From: Lactobacillales bacterium
GTDB lineage: Bacteria > Bacillota > Bacilli > Lactobacillales > Streptococcaceae
Reading direction: 5' to 3'
NCBI GenBank assembly: GCA_031288715.1
Contig: JAITQW010000037.1
Span: forward strand, 1-64,000
Length of the DNA stretch: 64,000 nt
In this document: one piece after another, positions 8,440-17,379 of the stretch
Layout: every line of letters starts with the position of its first letter
How positions within the stretch are numbered: the stretch's first letter is position 1
Position numbers and translations under genes: made by a program
Notes under the pieces: model-generated
What the model was told of the DNA's origin: nothing
The model's database searches: none
What the model saw: only the letters and a program-made list of their open reading frames with translations

Positions 8440-9675
8440 CTAGCTATCTAATCCCATAAATGTTGGATAAGCAGTTTCATCATGTTCTGTATCATCCATT
8501 CCAACAGCTTCTTCGTGCTCACTTACTCGGATGGACATAAACAACGAAATAGCTTTAATAATCATAAAACTAACTATAGCAGCATAGATTAATGTAAAGA
8601 CGATCGACAATATTTGAGCAAAAAATAATTTAGTTTCTCCATAAAACAATCCTGCTCCACTTTCTAACGCAAGTTTAGGTGTAGTAAAAATTCCGGTCAT
8701 GATTCCACCAAAAATTCCACCAATTCCGTGACAACCAAATGCATCTAGTGCATCATCCAAGCCTAATTTACCTTTTACAACAGAAATAAAAAAGTAACAA
8801 ATAGGACTTACGAGTGCACCGATTAGAAGTGAACTTCCTAGCGAGACAAATCCTGCTCCTGGAGTAATTGCTACAAGACCAACGATGCCTCCCGTACATG
8901 CACCAATCACTGAAGGTTTTCCAATCAAACATTTTTCAACAAGCATCCATGATAACATTGCAGTTGCTGCAGCAGCATTCGTTGTTAAAAAAGCATGAAT
9001 AGCTAAGCCATTCGCCGCAAGAGCTGATCCTGCATTAAATCCAGTCCAACCAAACCACAGTAGGCCAAAACCTAATACCACAAATGGGATATTATGTGGG
9101 CGATATTCCAAGTGTTCGTACTCTCTACGAGAACCTAAAACATAAGCAAGAACTAATCCAGAAATTCCAGAAGAAATATGCACTACATTCCCACCTGCAA
9201 AATCAATTGATCCAATCTGCGCTAAAAATCCACCGCCCCAGACCATATGTGCTAGAGGATAGTAAACAAGAATTGACCAAATCGCAATAAAAATGAAAAT
9301 AGCAGAAAATTTCATCCGACCAACCACTGATCCTGTTAAAATAGCAGTTGTAATTAAAGCGAACATCATTTGGAAGATAGAAAACAATGCATCAGGAATT
9401 TCTAATCCATGCAATTTAGTTCCAGTCTCACTTACTTTTTGCATCAGAAAATGTCCAAATCCTCCAATAAAATGGCCATTTCCATCAAATGCTAAACTAT
9501 AACCAACAACAAACCATAATACAGTTGCTAAGCCTAAAGTACAAATTACCATCATCATTGTGTTTAAAATATTTTTTCTTCTTTCTAAACCGCCATAAAA
9601 AAACGCTAAAGCTGGTGTCATTAAAAAAACTAAACTGGAACAAATTAAAATAAATGCAACGTTACCAGAATTCAT
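8440..9675 (-). CDS. amtB: Ammonium transporter AmtB
   Basis: Trimeric membrane channel for ammonium. The protein (411 aa from the preferred ATG) has about eleven transmembrane helices and the family features: the pore twin histidines lie in HISSGISGL and GCHGIGGIFGG, and FYGGLERRKN is typical of the first helices. An in-frame start exists at 9690, but AAGGAGG lies just before the ATG at 9675, which gives the start MNSGNVAFILI. It forms an operon with glnK; GlnK should bind the cytoplasmic face and close the pore under nitrogen excess. Confidence 0.94.
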   Translation of the reverse strand: MNSGNVAFILICSSLVFLMTPALAFFYGGLERRKNILNTMMMVICTLGLATVLWFVVGYSLAFDGNGHFIGGFGHFLMQKVSETGTKLHGLEIPDALFSIFQMMFALITTAILTGSVVGRMKFSAIFIFIAIWSILVYYPLAHMVWGGGFLAQIGSIDFAGGNVVHISSGISGLVLAYVLGSRREYEHLEYRPHNIPFVVLGFGLLWFGWTGFNAGSALAANGLAIHAFLTTNAAAATAMLSWMLVEKCLIGKPSVIGACTGGIVGLVAITPGAGFVSLGSSLLIGALVSPICYFFISVVKGKLGLDDALDAFGCHGIGGIFGGIMTGIFTTPKLALESGAGLFYGETKLFFAQILSIVFTLIYAAIVSFMIIKAISLFMSIRVSEHEEAVGMDDTEHDETAYPTFMGLDS

Positions 9676-9844
9676 AAAATCCTCCTTCATTTAAAAAAAT
9701 TAAAAATCTGCGTGAATTTTTCCAGAAAAAAACAAGATAACTTGAAATAATATTTCATGTCATAAATTCTAACATAACAAAAAAGAATTGTGGTAATTTT
9801 TTTAATCAACCAACAATTCGATAAACAAATGTTCATGTTTACGC

Positions 9845-10710
9845 CTAAATTTCATGATATTCGGCATAAACTTCTGATTTTTTTAACCTTCTTATTTTCG
9901 CTACTTCACGAATGGCTTCTTTTGAACTCTCATCATTATCCTGCATCAATATTTCCACGTGTTCCTTAACTGAAAGATTCTCCCAAACAGTTTTCTCTTC
10001 TACTACACCCAAAAATCCAGAAACAATCAAACAAATTTCTCCCTTGAGTGGATTATCTTTCAATTCCTCTAAAATTTCTAAAATTGTTCCTCGTAAATAT
10101 TCTTCATGGATTTTAGTTAATTCGCGACATAAAGCAATTTGGCGATTTCCATACACTTCTAGAATGGCTCCCAAAGTCTCTTTTACGCGATATGGAGATT
10201 CATAAAAAATTTGCGTTTCCTTTGCTTCCTTCATTTTCTCTAATATAAGTATTTGTTCTTTTTTTTCCTAGGCAAAAATCCATAAAAAAGAAATGGCTGT
10301 ACATATATTCCTGAGGCAATAAGCGCTGTCATACCAGCAGTCGCTCCTGGAAGAGAAATCACTGGAATTCCTTTTTCAATACAAGCAACTACAAATTCAT
10401 ACCCAGGATCGCTAATTGAAGGCATACCAGCATCGCTAACCTGCGCAAGTTTTTCTCCACTTTCCAGTTTTGCTATTAATTGTGGAATACGCTCTTTAAA
10501 ATTATGTTCATGCAAACTAATCTGTAACTTTTTAATTTTAAAATGGTTTAATAATTTTAACGTATTTCGAGTATCCTCACTTGCAATTGCATCTACTTCA
10601 GAAAGAATTCGCACTGCTCGCATTGTCATATCTTCCAAATTACCAATAGGTGTTGGCACCAAATAAAGAATTCCTTCATGCTCTTTTGAAAAACTTTTCT
10701 GTATTTTCAA
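9845..10710 (-). pseudogene. rsmI: 16S rRNA 2'-O-methyltransferase RsmI, frameshifted
   Basis: RsmI methylates the 2'-O of C1402 in 16S rRNA using S-adenosylmethionine. The first frame (10710-10240) encodes the N-terminal part, with LVPTPIGNLEDMT and SDAGMPSISDPGYE, and reaches FYGFLPRKKK. It then runs into a stop after NKYLY. Shifting frame at the A8 run (10259-10266, T on the plus strand) gives RKKKEQILILEKMKEAKETQ, which joins the second open part ending at 9845. One missing A therefore explains the break. It could be a true mutation, a homopolymer sequencing error, or a site where polymerase slippage restores some full-length protein. It is last in the tmk-holB-ricT-yabA-rsmI series. Confidence 0.9.
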
Positions 10711-10800
10711 AATAATTTTATTCCTCTCAATATGAATAACAAAAAATTATAATAAATTAGAACATCACAAAAAAATTAGAGCATGTTAGTGATCTAGGAG

Positions 10801-10846
10801 TTCAAAAATTCATTTCACTAGAGGTCTTGGGTAGGTTTTAAAAATT
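10801..10846 (+). repeat. Dispersed intergenic repeat, copy A
   Basis: CAAAAATTCATTTCACTAG followed by GTCTTGGGTAGGTTTTAAAAATTA. Closely related sequences occur on the opposite strand at 49563-49612 and 13051-13102, and a partial one at 46675-46709. This copy lies between yabA and rsmI. Confidence 0.5.
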
Positions 10847-11186
10847 ATCGATCTAACATTTCCAAACAAAGCAAGCATTCTTCATTGTCCAAGCAACTGC
10901 TTCCATAAAAAGCATTGCAAATATGGAAACCATCATTGTATAAAGACTCTAAGCATCCTTTTGCAACTGACTTTGATGATTTATTTTTGTTGGAAATCTC
11001 TTTATTCTCATATAGTTGCTTATAATCTAATAATTTTTCTTTCAATTTCTTATTTTCAAGAGAAATAAAGGCCTTTTCCATCATCATTTCTTGTAGTTGA
11101 TGATTAACTTCATGAACTTCCGTCAATATCTGGTTAAGATTCTTTTCTAAACTAACCAATCGATCATGCCATACTTTATTATCCAT
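10845..11186 (-). CDS. yabA: Replication initiation control protein YabA
   Basis: YabA limits replication initiation by binding DnaA and the DnaN clamp. The 113-residue protein has an N-terminal leucine-zipper-like helix (about residues 1-60, with hydrophobic heptads) and a C-terminal zinc motif made of His and Cys in GFHICN and EECLLCLEML. Length is normal. It follows ricT by 27 bases and precedes rsmI, the standard Lactobacillales order. An extra Cys-containing stretch (FYGSSCLDNEE) sits in the zinc region. Confidence 0.92.
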   Translation of the reverse strand: MDNKVWHDRLVSLEKNLNQILTEVHEVNHQLQEMMMEKAFISLENKKLKEKLLDYKQLYENKEISNKNKSSKSVAKGCLESLYNDGFHICNAFYGSSCLDNEECLLCLEMLDR

Positions 11187-11213
11187 AATTAGCTCTCTTT
11201 TTATTATTTTAGA

Positions 11214-12029
11214 TTATGAATGTTTGCCTTGTTTTAATACTTGAACATCGTTAACATTGTATTCTTCGAGGTGCTCTTTGCCCTGTAATTGTATCCTTAA
11301 AGTGCGTGTTAAATAATTTACACCTTTCACTATACCTTCACCATCAGTTGTTGAAACACTTGTTCCCCAATCCGGTATTTCCTTACGAGCTTCCTTATAA
11401 GTTTCATTCTCGTATTTTAAACAGCACATCAATCGTTCGCAAAGTCCTGAAATTTGAACAGGGTTCAACGATAAATCTTGTTCTTTTGCCATTTTAATTG
11501 ACACGGCAGTGAAGCTTCCTAAGAAAGTTGAGCAACATAGCATTCTTCCGCAAGAAGATATTCCTCCTAATAATCTTGCCTCATCGCGTGCTCCAATCTG
11601 ACGCATCTCAATTCGTGATTCAAAATGAACAGATAATTCTCTTATTAATTTTCGAAAATCAATTCTATCCTCAGATACAAAATTTAAAATCAAACGTGAA
11701 CGATCAAACATAAGTTCCGCATCTACAATCTTCATCTTTAAATGATGATAACGTACACTTTCCTTTGCTTTTTTTAAAATAAAATTTGCTTCTTTTTCTA
11801 TATCCTTCGCTTTCTTGATTTCATGAAATGTTGGTTTTGCTATAATACTTCGAACCCGTTTTGAAAATTTTGTAGAATCAACTCTTTGATTCTCAATTAC
11901 AACTTTTGCCATTCTCTTGCCTTGAGGAGAAGGAACTAATACATAATCATCATAAGAAAATTTTTTACCTTTGGGTAAAAAATAATGTATAGAAGCATTA
12001 TTTTTGTAACGAACACCAATGATCTCCAT
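11214..12029 (-). CDS. ricT: PSP1-domain protein RicT (YaaT)
   Basis: RicT belongs to the RicA-RicF-RicT iron-sulfur complex that in B. subtilis promotes RNA maturation with RNase Y. The 271-residue protein has the PSP1 domain and the conserved cysteine clusters SSCGRMLCCSTFL and CERLMCCLKYE. The sequence from GARDEARLLGG onward is the usual core. Length is normal. It lies between holB and yabA, as in most Firmicutes. Starts at ATG 12029. Confidence 0.93.
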   Translation of the reverse strand: MEIIGVRYKNNASIHYFLPKGKKFSYDDYVLVPSPQGKRMAKVVIENQRVDSTKFSKRVRSIIAKPTFHEIKKAKDIEKEANFILKKAKESVRYHHLKMKIVDAELMFDRSRLILNFVSEDRIDFRKLIRELSVHFESRIEMRQIGARDEARLLGGISSCGRMLCCSTFLGSFTAVSIKMAKEQDLSLNPVQISGLCERLMCCLKYENETYKEARKEIPDWGTSVSTTDGEGIVKGVNYLTRTLRIQLQGKEHLEEYNVNDVQVLKQGKHS

Positions 12030-12074
12030 TGCCTTTTCTCCCTCTATCTATAACTAACTTTGATATAAAAAATT

Positions 12075-13019
12075 TTAAGATGAGATAAACCTTAAGGCCA
12101 GTTGTTCACAAACGTTTTGAAAAGAAACATTGCTTTCAAATTTTCTTATGGCTACCATAATTTTTTCTAGGCCTTTCACATAAACAGATTCGTTTTTTTT
12201 TCTAAAATACTCAGCTCTCTTGTTTTGCCAAAAAACACGCAACATTTCTAACACAAGTTTTTGATTAATTCTCTCTTTCACTGATGGTACTAGCTTAGAA
12301 TCAACATAAATAAATGCTATTGATTCTTTATCTCTTAGTAACTGTATCCAGTTTTGCACAAGTTTTCGATAATTTTGAAATTCTTCTTTTTGTAACAGAC
12401 AAACAGCTTGTTTCATGTTGCTTCCTAAATTTGTCAAAAAATCAGCTTCTTCTTCTGTAATATCATATTTTAGTAACTGAATTTTTAATTCTATATCTTT
12501 TAAAGGACGAAAAAACAATGGCTGTACTCTTGAAACAATTGTTGGAAGTAATTTAGAAATCTCAGTTGTTTCAAGTACGATCGTAACATTTTCATTAGGT
12601 TCTTCCAAAAATTTTAGCAAGCTATTCTGAGAATTAGCATTCATCTTATCTGCTTCTTGAATAATAATCATTTTTTGACAAGATTCAAATCCAGAAAAAC
12701 TTAATTCTTTTTTTAAAGAACGAATTTGTTCAACCTTAATAGTCTGAGAATCTGTTTTGATTGTAATCACATCCGGATAGATATCTTTTTCGATTCGTAC
12801 ACAAAAATTACATTTCAAACAGGGTAAATTTGATTCATCTGTTGACTCACAAAACTTTGCCTTAGCTAACCATTTTGCTAAAGCATGCTTTCCAACTCCT
12901 GCTTTGCCTACAAATAAATACGCATGAGTTAAATGTTGTCTTGAAATCATTCTTTCCAATACTGAAAAAACTTGTGGTTGTTTCATTCGGTATTCTTTTT
13001 CAAACACTTCTTTTCTCAT
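12075..13019 (-). CDS. holB: DNA polymerase III delta' subunit
   Basis: Clamp-loader subunit. The 314-residue protein has the AAA+ N-terminal region with GKAGVGKHALAKWLA, zinc-binding cysteines in CLKCNFC, and the SRC-like motif SRVQ. The P-loop ends in GKH instead of GKS/T, consistent with delta' not hydrolysing ATP. The start at 13019 or an internal ATG (MKQPQVFSVLE) are both possible. It normally follows tmk with the PII-like gene darA (yaaQ) between; here only a 92-base spacer with a repeat copy separates them. Confidence 0.92.
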   Translation of the reverse strand: MRKEVFEKEYRMKQPQVFSVLERMISRQHLTHAYLFVGKAGVGKHALAKWLAKAKFCESTDESNLPCLKCNFCVRIEKDIYPDVITIKTDSQTIKVEQIRSLKKELSFSGFESCQKMIIIQEADKMNANSQNSLLKFLEEPNENVTIVLETTEISKLLPTIVSRVQPLFFRPLKDIELKIQLLKYDITEEEADFLTNLGSNMKQAVCLLQKEEFQNYRKLVQNWIQLLRDKESIAFIYVDSKLVPSVKERINQKLVLEMLRVFWQNKRAEYFRKKNESVYVKGLEKIMVAIRKFESNVSFQNVCEQLALRFISS

Positions 13020-13050
13020 CAGTCACACTTTCTTTAGAAATCCAAATAAA

Positions 13051-13102
13051 AATTTTTACCTTAGAGTTTGTTAACAATTTCTAGTGAAATGAATTTTTGA
13101 GT
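13051..13102 (-). repeat. Dispersed intergenic repeat, copy C
   Basis: The minus strand reads AACTCAAAAATTCATTTCACTAG followed by an AT-rich tail ending TAAAAATT. It matches copy A (10801-10846, opposite strand) and copy B (49563-49612). It fills the gap between tmk and holB. Confidence 0.5.
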
Positions 13103-13111
13103 TGCAGATTC

Positions 13112-13768
13112 TTAATACTTTATTTCTGAAAACCATTCTGGAAAACGTTGAATAATAACATTCAAACCTTCTCGAACTACCGTTGCAAAAGTTTGACTTG
13201 CGTCAATGATAGCTACCCTTTCTGGATTATTATGAGCAATTTCTAAATATCCTTCTCGAACTTTTTTATGAAATGAAAGCTCAGTCAAATCGATACGATT
13301 TACTTCATCGACTCGATTTTGTTCAATTCGAGACAAACCTTCTTCTACTTCTACATCTAAATATAGAGTTAATTGAGGTTTGATACCATCCGTAGCAAAC
13401 TCATTTAAACTTTCTATTGCTCTTATTCCAAGATCTCGCCCTACACCTTGGTAAGCAAGGGAACTATCAATAAAACGATCAATAATTACTACCTTATCAT
13501 CTTTTAAGGCAGGCAAAACCTTCTTAACTAAATGTTCTCTACGACTTGCTATAAATAACAAGGCTTCCGTTTTATTATCCATCCCCTCATTCTTTGAAGA
13601 AAGAATCACTTCTCGAATTTCTTCAGCAATCGGAATTCCTCCAGGTTCTCGAGTTGTAATCACTGAAGTTTTAGCGCGTGCGCGAAGCAAGGGGACCATA
13701 GATTGCATTATCGAGGTTTTGCCTGCTCCCTCAGGTCCTTCAATTGTTATCAGTAAACCACTCATCAT
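13112..13768 (-). CDS. tmk: Thymidylate kinase
   Basis: Phosphorylates dTMP to dTDP. The 218-residue protein has the P-loop EGPEGAGKTS near the N-terminus, the TTREPGG substrate motif and DRFIDSSLAYQG of the DRX-type catalytic region. Length is normal. AAAGGA precedes the ATG. It is the first gene of the tmk-holB-ricT-yabA-rsmI run. Confidence 0.95.
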   Translation of the reverse strand: MMSGLLITIEGPEGAGKTSIMQSMVPLLRARAKTSVITTREPGGIPIAEEIREVILSSKNEGMDNKTEALLFIASRREHLVKKVLPALKDDKVVIIDRFIDSSLAYQGVGRDLGIRAIESLNEFATDGIKPQLTLYLDVEVEEGLSRIEQNRVDEVNRIDLTELSFHKKVREGYLEIAHNNPERVAIIDASQTFATVVREGLNVIIQRFPEWFSEIKY

Positions 13769-13860
13769 TTAAAATCCTTTCCATTTTAATCGGAAGGTTA
13801 ACGGCTATATCTGCTAATCCTTATTCTAACGAAAAATTTTCATGTTCTCAACAAAATTTG

Positions 13861-13900
13861 AAAAATGGCCAAATTGTAATAACAAGTTAGCCACTTTTAT
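13861..13900 (-). terminator. Hairpin upstream of tmk, possible terminator or repeat
   Basis: The minus strand reads AAAAGTGGC ... GCCATTTTT, a GC-core hairpin flanked by an A-run and a T-run. The left arm with its continuation (AAAAGTGGCTAAcTTGTTATT) closely matches plus-strand 31039-31060 in the promoter region of the peptide cluster. It could be a bidirectional terminator relic or part of a repeat family. Confidence 0.4.
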
Positions 13901-13930
13901 TTAGCATTCGATTAGCAAAAGACTTGATAT

Positions 13931-13959
13931 TTGACTCTTACTAACTTTTTATATTAAAT
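13931..13959 (+). promoter_or_regulatory. Candidate promoter of the secreted coiled-coil gene
   Basis: TTGACT (13931-13936) and TTAAAT (13954-13959) are 17 bases apart. A start point about seven bases later falls inside the palindrome at 13962-13986. Confidence 0.5.
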
Positions 13960-13961
13960 TT

Positions 13962-13986
13962 CTAAATAGTTCCATGAACTTTTTAG
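13962..13986 (+). promoter_or_regulatory. 25-base near-perfect palindrome at the presumed start site
   Basis: CTAAA-T-AGTTC-CAT-GAACT-T-TTTAG: two pairs of 5-base arms symmetric about CAT. It ends 12 bases before the Shine-Dalgarno AAGGAGG (about 13998-14004). Either an operator for a repressor or a 5' untranslated hairpin. Confidence 0.6.
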
Positions 13987-14009
13987 ATTATTTCCAAGGA
14001 GGAATTTAA

Positions 14010-14780
14010 ATGACAAATAACCTACATAAAAAATTCAAAATAGTAACTTTTATAACAATTTCTCTATGCGGATTTTTATCAACTTTTGTATCTGCTTCTA
14101 GCAAAGTTGGTATACAAAGTCCATGTTACGAAAGTTTGCCAGAAACAAATTCACGTATAGAAGAAACTCAGACTCGTTTACTGATTGCCGCTGAAATTGA
14201 AGCAAAAGATCGAGAAATTGTTCAAGTCATACTAGAAATAAATCAAGCGGAAGCACAACTAAAAAGCTTCTATCAATCTTCTACAGATGAATCTAGAGAC
14301 ACTGAAATCAAGCAATTAATTGAAGATTTAGCAAAAATTAAAATTGAACTTACTCCTCTAGCTGCAGAACACAAAGTAAGAAAGGCAGCTATCAAACAAA
14401 AAACAGATGAATTGAAACAAATGGGTCAAACAATTATGTCTCTTCGCACTTCAATAAAAGTAGATGATCCAGAATTGAGTGCAAAAGCTGCCAAACTTAA
14501 TGAATTTGTTGCAGAATCTGGACAAGCCGCTATTGCAGAAGAACTTCATCGTTTAAAAGAAGAAGCAGCTACAAATGAAGAACCATTTAAAGAGTTAAAA
14601 ATAACAAAAAAAGCAAAAACAGATCGTCTTAAGCAATTAAGATCTGAGAAAGCTGAAACATTAGCTCAACTGCGCCGATTGAAAGCTGAAAAAACACAGA
14701 AAAGTGCCACATTTCGTCAACTCAAAGCACAGCGTGCAGAAAAATTGGCTCAACTTAGAAGATTAAGCAGCAGAAAATAA
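14010..14780 (+). CDS. Secreted coiled-coil protein of unknown function
   Basis: I do not recognise a named family. The 256-residue protein has a signal peptide (KK near the N-terminus, hydrophobic core about 11-27, SAS-type cleavage region near 28-31). Almost the whole mature part is predicted coiled coil rich in Glu, Lys, Gln and Ala. One Cys is at residue 39. The C-terminus carries related units 28 residues (four heptads) apart: KAETLAQLRRLKAEK (214-228) and RAEKLAQLRRLSSRK (242-256). There is no LPXTG, LysM or NlpC/P60 domain. A strong Shine-Dalgarno, its own promoter, a palindromic site and a strong terminator mark it as a monocistronic, separately regulated gene. A surface or host-contact role is only inference. 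Confidence 0.8.
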   Translation: MTNNLHKKFKIVTFITISLCGFLSTFVSASSKVGIQSPCYESLPETNSRIEETQTRLLIAAEIEAKDREIVQVILEINQAEAQLKSFYQSSTDESRDTEIKQLIEDLAKIKIELTPLAAEHKVRKAAIKQKTDELKQMGQTIMSLRTSIKVDDPELSAKAAKLNEFVAESGQAAIAEELHRLKEEAATNEEPFKELKITKKAKTDRLKQLRSEKAETLAQLRRLKAEKTQKSATFRQLKAQRAEKLAQLRRLSSRK

Positions 14781-14782
14781 AA

Positions 14783-14824
14783 ATCAAAAGAGGTTAATCA
14801 AACATATTAACCTCTTTTGATTTT
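14783..14824 (+). terminator. Strong bidirectional terminator
   Basis: AATCAAAAGAGGTTAAT pairs with ATTAACCTCTTTTGATT around a short loop, followed by a T-run on both strands. It ends the secreted-protein gene and can also stop leftward transcripts from mutS2. Confidence 0.92.
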
Positions 14825-14849
14825 TAGTAGTAATTTTTAGAGATAGTAA

Positions 14850-14901
14850 GGTAAACTGTGTAAGTAATATTACGCTTTTAAAGTTCACAGCTTCAGTTTA
14901 G
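14850..14901. repeat. Partial copy of the CTGTGTAAG hairpin repeat
   Basis: GTAAACTGTGTAAGTAA at 14851-14867 is the same 17 bases as on the minus strand of the hairpin near 35340. AAACTG (14853-14858) pairs with CAGTTT (14894-14899). Unlike the copies at 35.3 and 58.4 kb, it has no clear T-run and a different loop. Confidence 0.45.
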
Positions 14902-14904
14902 TAA

Positions 14905-17298
14905 TTACCACAACCTTACAATTGTTGCTCCATCTCCTCCAGCATTTCCTGGAGCAAATTCAAAATCTTTCACGCGAGAATCACTTCGAAGCATACTTGT
15001 AACTCCCTCGCGCAACACTCCTGTTCCTCTTCCATGAATAATCGTTACTTGCGAAAATCCAGAAAGTATCGCTTGATCCAGGTAACGATCCACAAGGATC
15101 AACGCTTCATCATACCTCTTTCCGCGCAAATCTAACTGATTTACTGCATGACTTCCAAATTCACTATGTAAAGTTCCCTTTGATCGTCGCAACACAGTAG
15201 CCTTTTTCGTCTTAGCCTTCTTTTTTTCCTTATCTTTTGGTGCAGGGACCAAACCATCTAAATTTACAGTCATCTTAATAATTCCAACTTGTACTACCCA
15301 ATCTTTATCAGATACTTTCTTCGCCAAAACTCCTCGCTGCGAATAAGCGCTAACGATTACCTCGTCACCAACTTTAAAGCTTTTCTCCTTCTTAGCCTTT
15401 TGTAAAATCCTATTTCTTGAAAGCATCTCTTCTTGTTTCAAATTCTTAAACTTAGTCTTAGCATCAATCAATTCATGTTCTTTTACCAAAGAATGCTCAG
15501 CTCGTTTTTGCAATTCACGAATATCTTGTAAAATTAGTTCTGATTCTTTCTGCGCTCTATCAACAATCTCAGCTGCCTTTTTCTGTGCATTTTTAAACTC
15601 CGCTTCTTTTTGAGAAGAGAAACGTTGATATTCTTCTCGTAAATCAGCAATTAATCTCTCAGATTCTTGCAATTCTGAGGATAGCTTCTTATGTTTATCT
15701 ACAGAAATTTTCCTTTGATTTTCTAAGTCAAGAAGCAGTTTGTCTAATTTTTGCGAATCTTCATCCATTAAACTACGAGTCGCTTCAATAATTTCAAAAC
15801 TAAGTCCTAAACGTTTTGAAATTTCAAATGCATTAGAACGACCTGGTATTCCAATCAACAAGCGATATGTTGGACTTAATGTTTTTACATCAAACTCCAT
15901 ACTTGCATTCATCGTCTTTGATCGATGATAACCGTAAGCTTTCAACTCAGGATAATGCGTCGTTGCCAAAACACAGCTTCCTTTAACACTAACAGCATCC
16001 AAAATTGCTACAGCCAACGCTGCTCCTTCTTGCGGATCCGTCCCTGCTCCCAATTCATCAAACAGCACCAAACTTTTCTCATTTGTTACTTTTAAAATAT
16101 CCACGATATGAGTCATATGACTAGAAAATGTTGATAAATTTTGCTCAATAGACTGCTCATCTCCAATATCTGCAAAAATTTCCGTGAAAATTCCAATAGC
16201 ACTTCTTTCAGCTACAGGAATTGCTAACCCGCTTTGAGCCATTATCTGAAGTAGTCCCAAAGTCTTCAATGTGACTGTCTTACCACCTGTATTGGGTCCA
16301 GTAATCACCAACGTTTGATACTCTTTTCCAATAACTAAATCATTTGTTACTAATTTCTCTTGATTCAACAATGGATGGCGCGCCATGCGTAAATTAACCT
16401 GATTTTCTTCAGAAATTTCAGGAATAACTGCCTTTTGTTCCTTCGCTAAATAAGATTTTGCTTGAAGAAAGTCAAGATGTCCTAGAACATACGAATTCTG
16501 CAAAATATCTTGCACAAATGGGACAAGCAATGCTGATAGTTCCGATAAGATTCGCTCAATTTCTTGACGTTCTTCGATTTGATTCCTACGTAATTGATTG
16601 TTCAAATCCACAACTGGTTGTGGCTCGATATAAAGTGTTTGCCCTGTAGCTGATTGATCGTGTACCACACCAGCAACTGCATTTCGATGTTCCTGCTTAA
16701 CTGGAAGCACAAAACGCTCGCTACGAATTGTGATTAAAGAATCACTCAAATACTTTGCTGAACTACCGCGAAGAAAACGAGTCAAAACAGTTCTTATTTT
16801 CTCCTCACTTCGACGAATATCACCACGAATTCGTTTCAATTCGCTTGACGCTTCATCCATTATCAAACCTTCCTCGGAAACACTCAAACGTAATTTCTGA
16901 TTTATTTCTGATAACGCTGTTAACTTCCTATTCCATTCAAAAAGCCTCGGAAAGTCTAACTTTTCTGATTCTAAGTCTTCAATAAAACGGTTAACTTTAC
17001 TTGTGGATCTCAATAATTTACTAACTTTGGCAAGTTCCAATGCATTTAAATTAGCACCCATTTTCAAACGCTTCATATGAGGAATCACACTCTCAAGTTT
17101 CAAAAGAGGAAAGCCTCCCCGTAAACGCAAAATATCCATGCTTTCCTTAGTTTCCTCTAAAGCCACGTGCACCCTTTTCAGATGAGAAAACGGGACAAGA
17201 TTTTTTATCTCTTCAGATCCACTTGCAGTAACCGCATACTTCAATAATCGATTTTGAATTTCGTAAAACTCCAAAATATCTAAAATTCTTGAATTCAT
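14905..17298 (-). CDS. mutS2: MutS2 with Smr nuclease domain
   Basis: A 797-residue MutS2. It has an N-terminal MutS-like core region, an ATPase with P-loop GPNTGGKTVTLKTLG (about residue 332 on) and the ABC-like region LFDELGAGTDPQEGAALA. A long coiled coil (about 510-630) follows, and then a C-terminal Smr domain with LDLRGKRYDEAL and IHGRGTGVLREGV. In Firmicutes MutS2 acts on collided ribosomes and on recombination intermediates. It lies downstream of cvpA, a conserved order. The C-terminus is intact. Confidence 0.95.
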   Translation of the reverse strand: MNSRILDILEFYEIQNRLLKYAVTASGSEEIKNLVPFSHLKRVHVALEETKESMDILRLRGGFPLLKLESVIPHMKRLKMGANLNALELAKVSKLLRSTSKVNRFIEDLESEKLDFPRLFEWNRKLTALSEINQKLRLSVSEEGLIMDEASSELKRIRGDIRRSEEKIRTVLTRFLRGSSAKYLSDSLITIRSERFVLPVKQEHRNAVAGVVHDQSATGQTLYIEPQPVVDLNNQLRRNQIEERQEIERILSELSALLVPFVQDILQNSYVLGHLDFLQAKSYLAKEQKAVIPEISEENQVNLRMARHPLLNQEKLVTNDLVIGKEYQTLVITGPNTGGKTVTLKTLGLLQIMAQSGLAIPVAERSAIGIFTEIFADIGDEQSIEQNLSTFSSHMTHIVDILKVTNEKSLVLFDELGAGTDPQEGAALAVAILDAVSVKGSCVLATTHYPELKAYGYHRSKTMNASMEFDVKTLSPTYRLLIGIPGRSNAFEISKRLGLSFEIIEATRSLMDEDSQKLDKLLLDLENQRKISVDKHKKLSSELQESERLIADLREEYQRFSSQKEAEFKNAQKKAAEIVDRAQKESELILQDIRELQKRAEHSLVKEHELIDAKTKFKNLKQEEMLSRNRILQKAKKEKSFKVGDEVIVSAYSQRGVLAKKVSDKDWVVQVGIIKMTVNLDGLVPAPKDKEKKKAKTKKATVLRRSKGTLHSEFGSHAVNQLDLRGKRYDEALILVDRYLDQAILSGFSQVTIIHGRGTGVLREGVTSMLRSDSRVKDFEFAPGNAGGDGATIVRLW

Positions 17299-17379
17299 TT
17301 AAACCACCTTTAAATAAATAACCTACCTTAAAAATTAGAATTATAAATCTAATTTATAGGTAGATTTCTTTTTAAACAA

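Noticed and set aside
9084-9502. Two plus-strand frames inside amtB
   Set aside because: Antisense shadows of a membrane protein gene without start signals.
14783-14824. Inverted repeat considered as an insertion-sequence end
   Set aside because: Perfect stem with T-runs on both sides between convergent genes is a bidirectional terminator.
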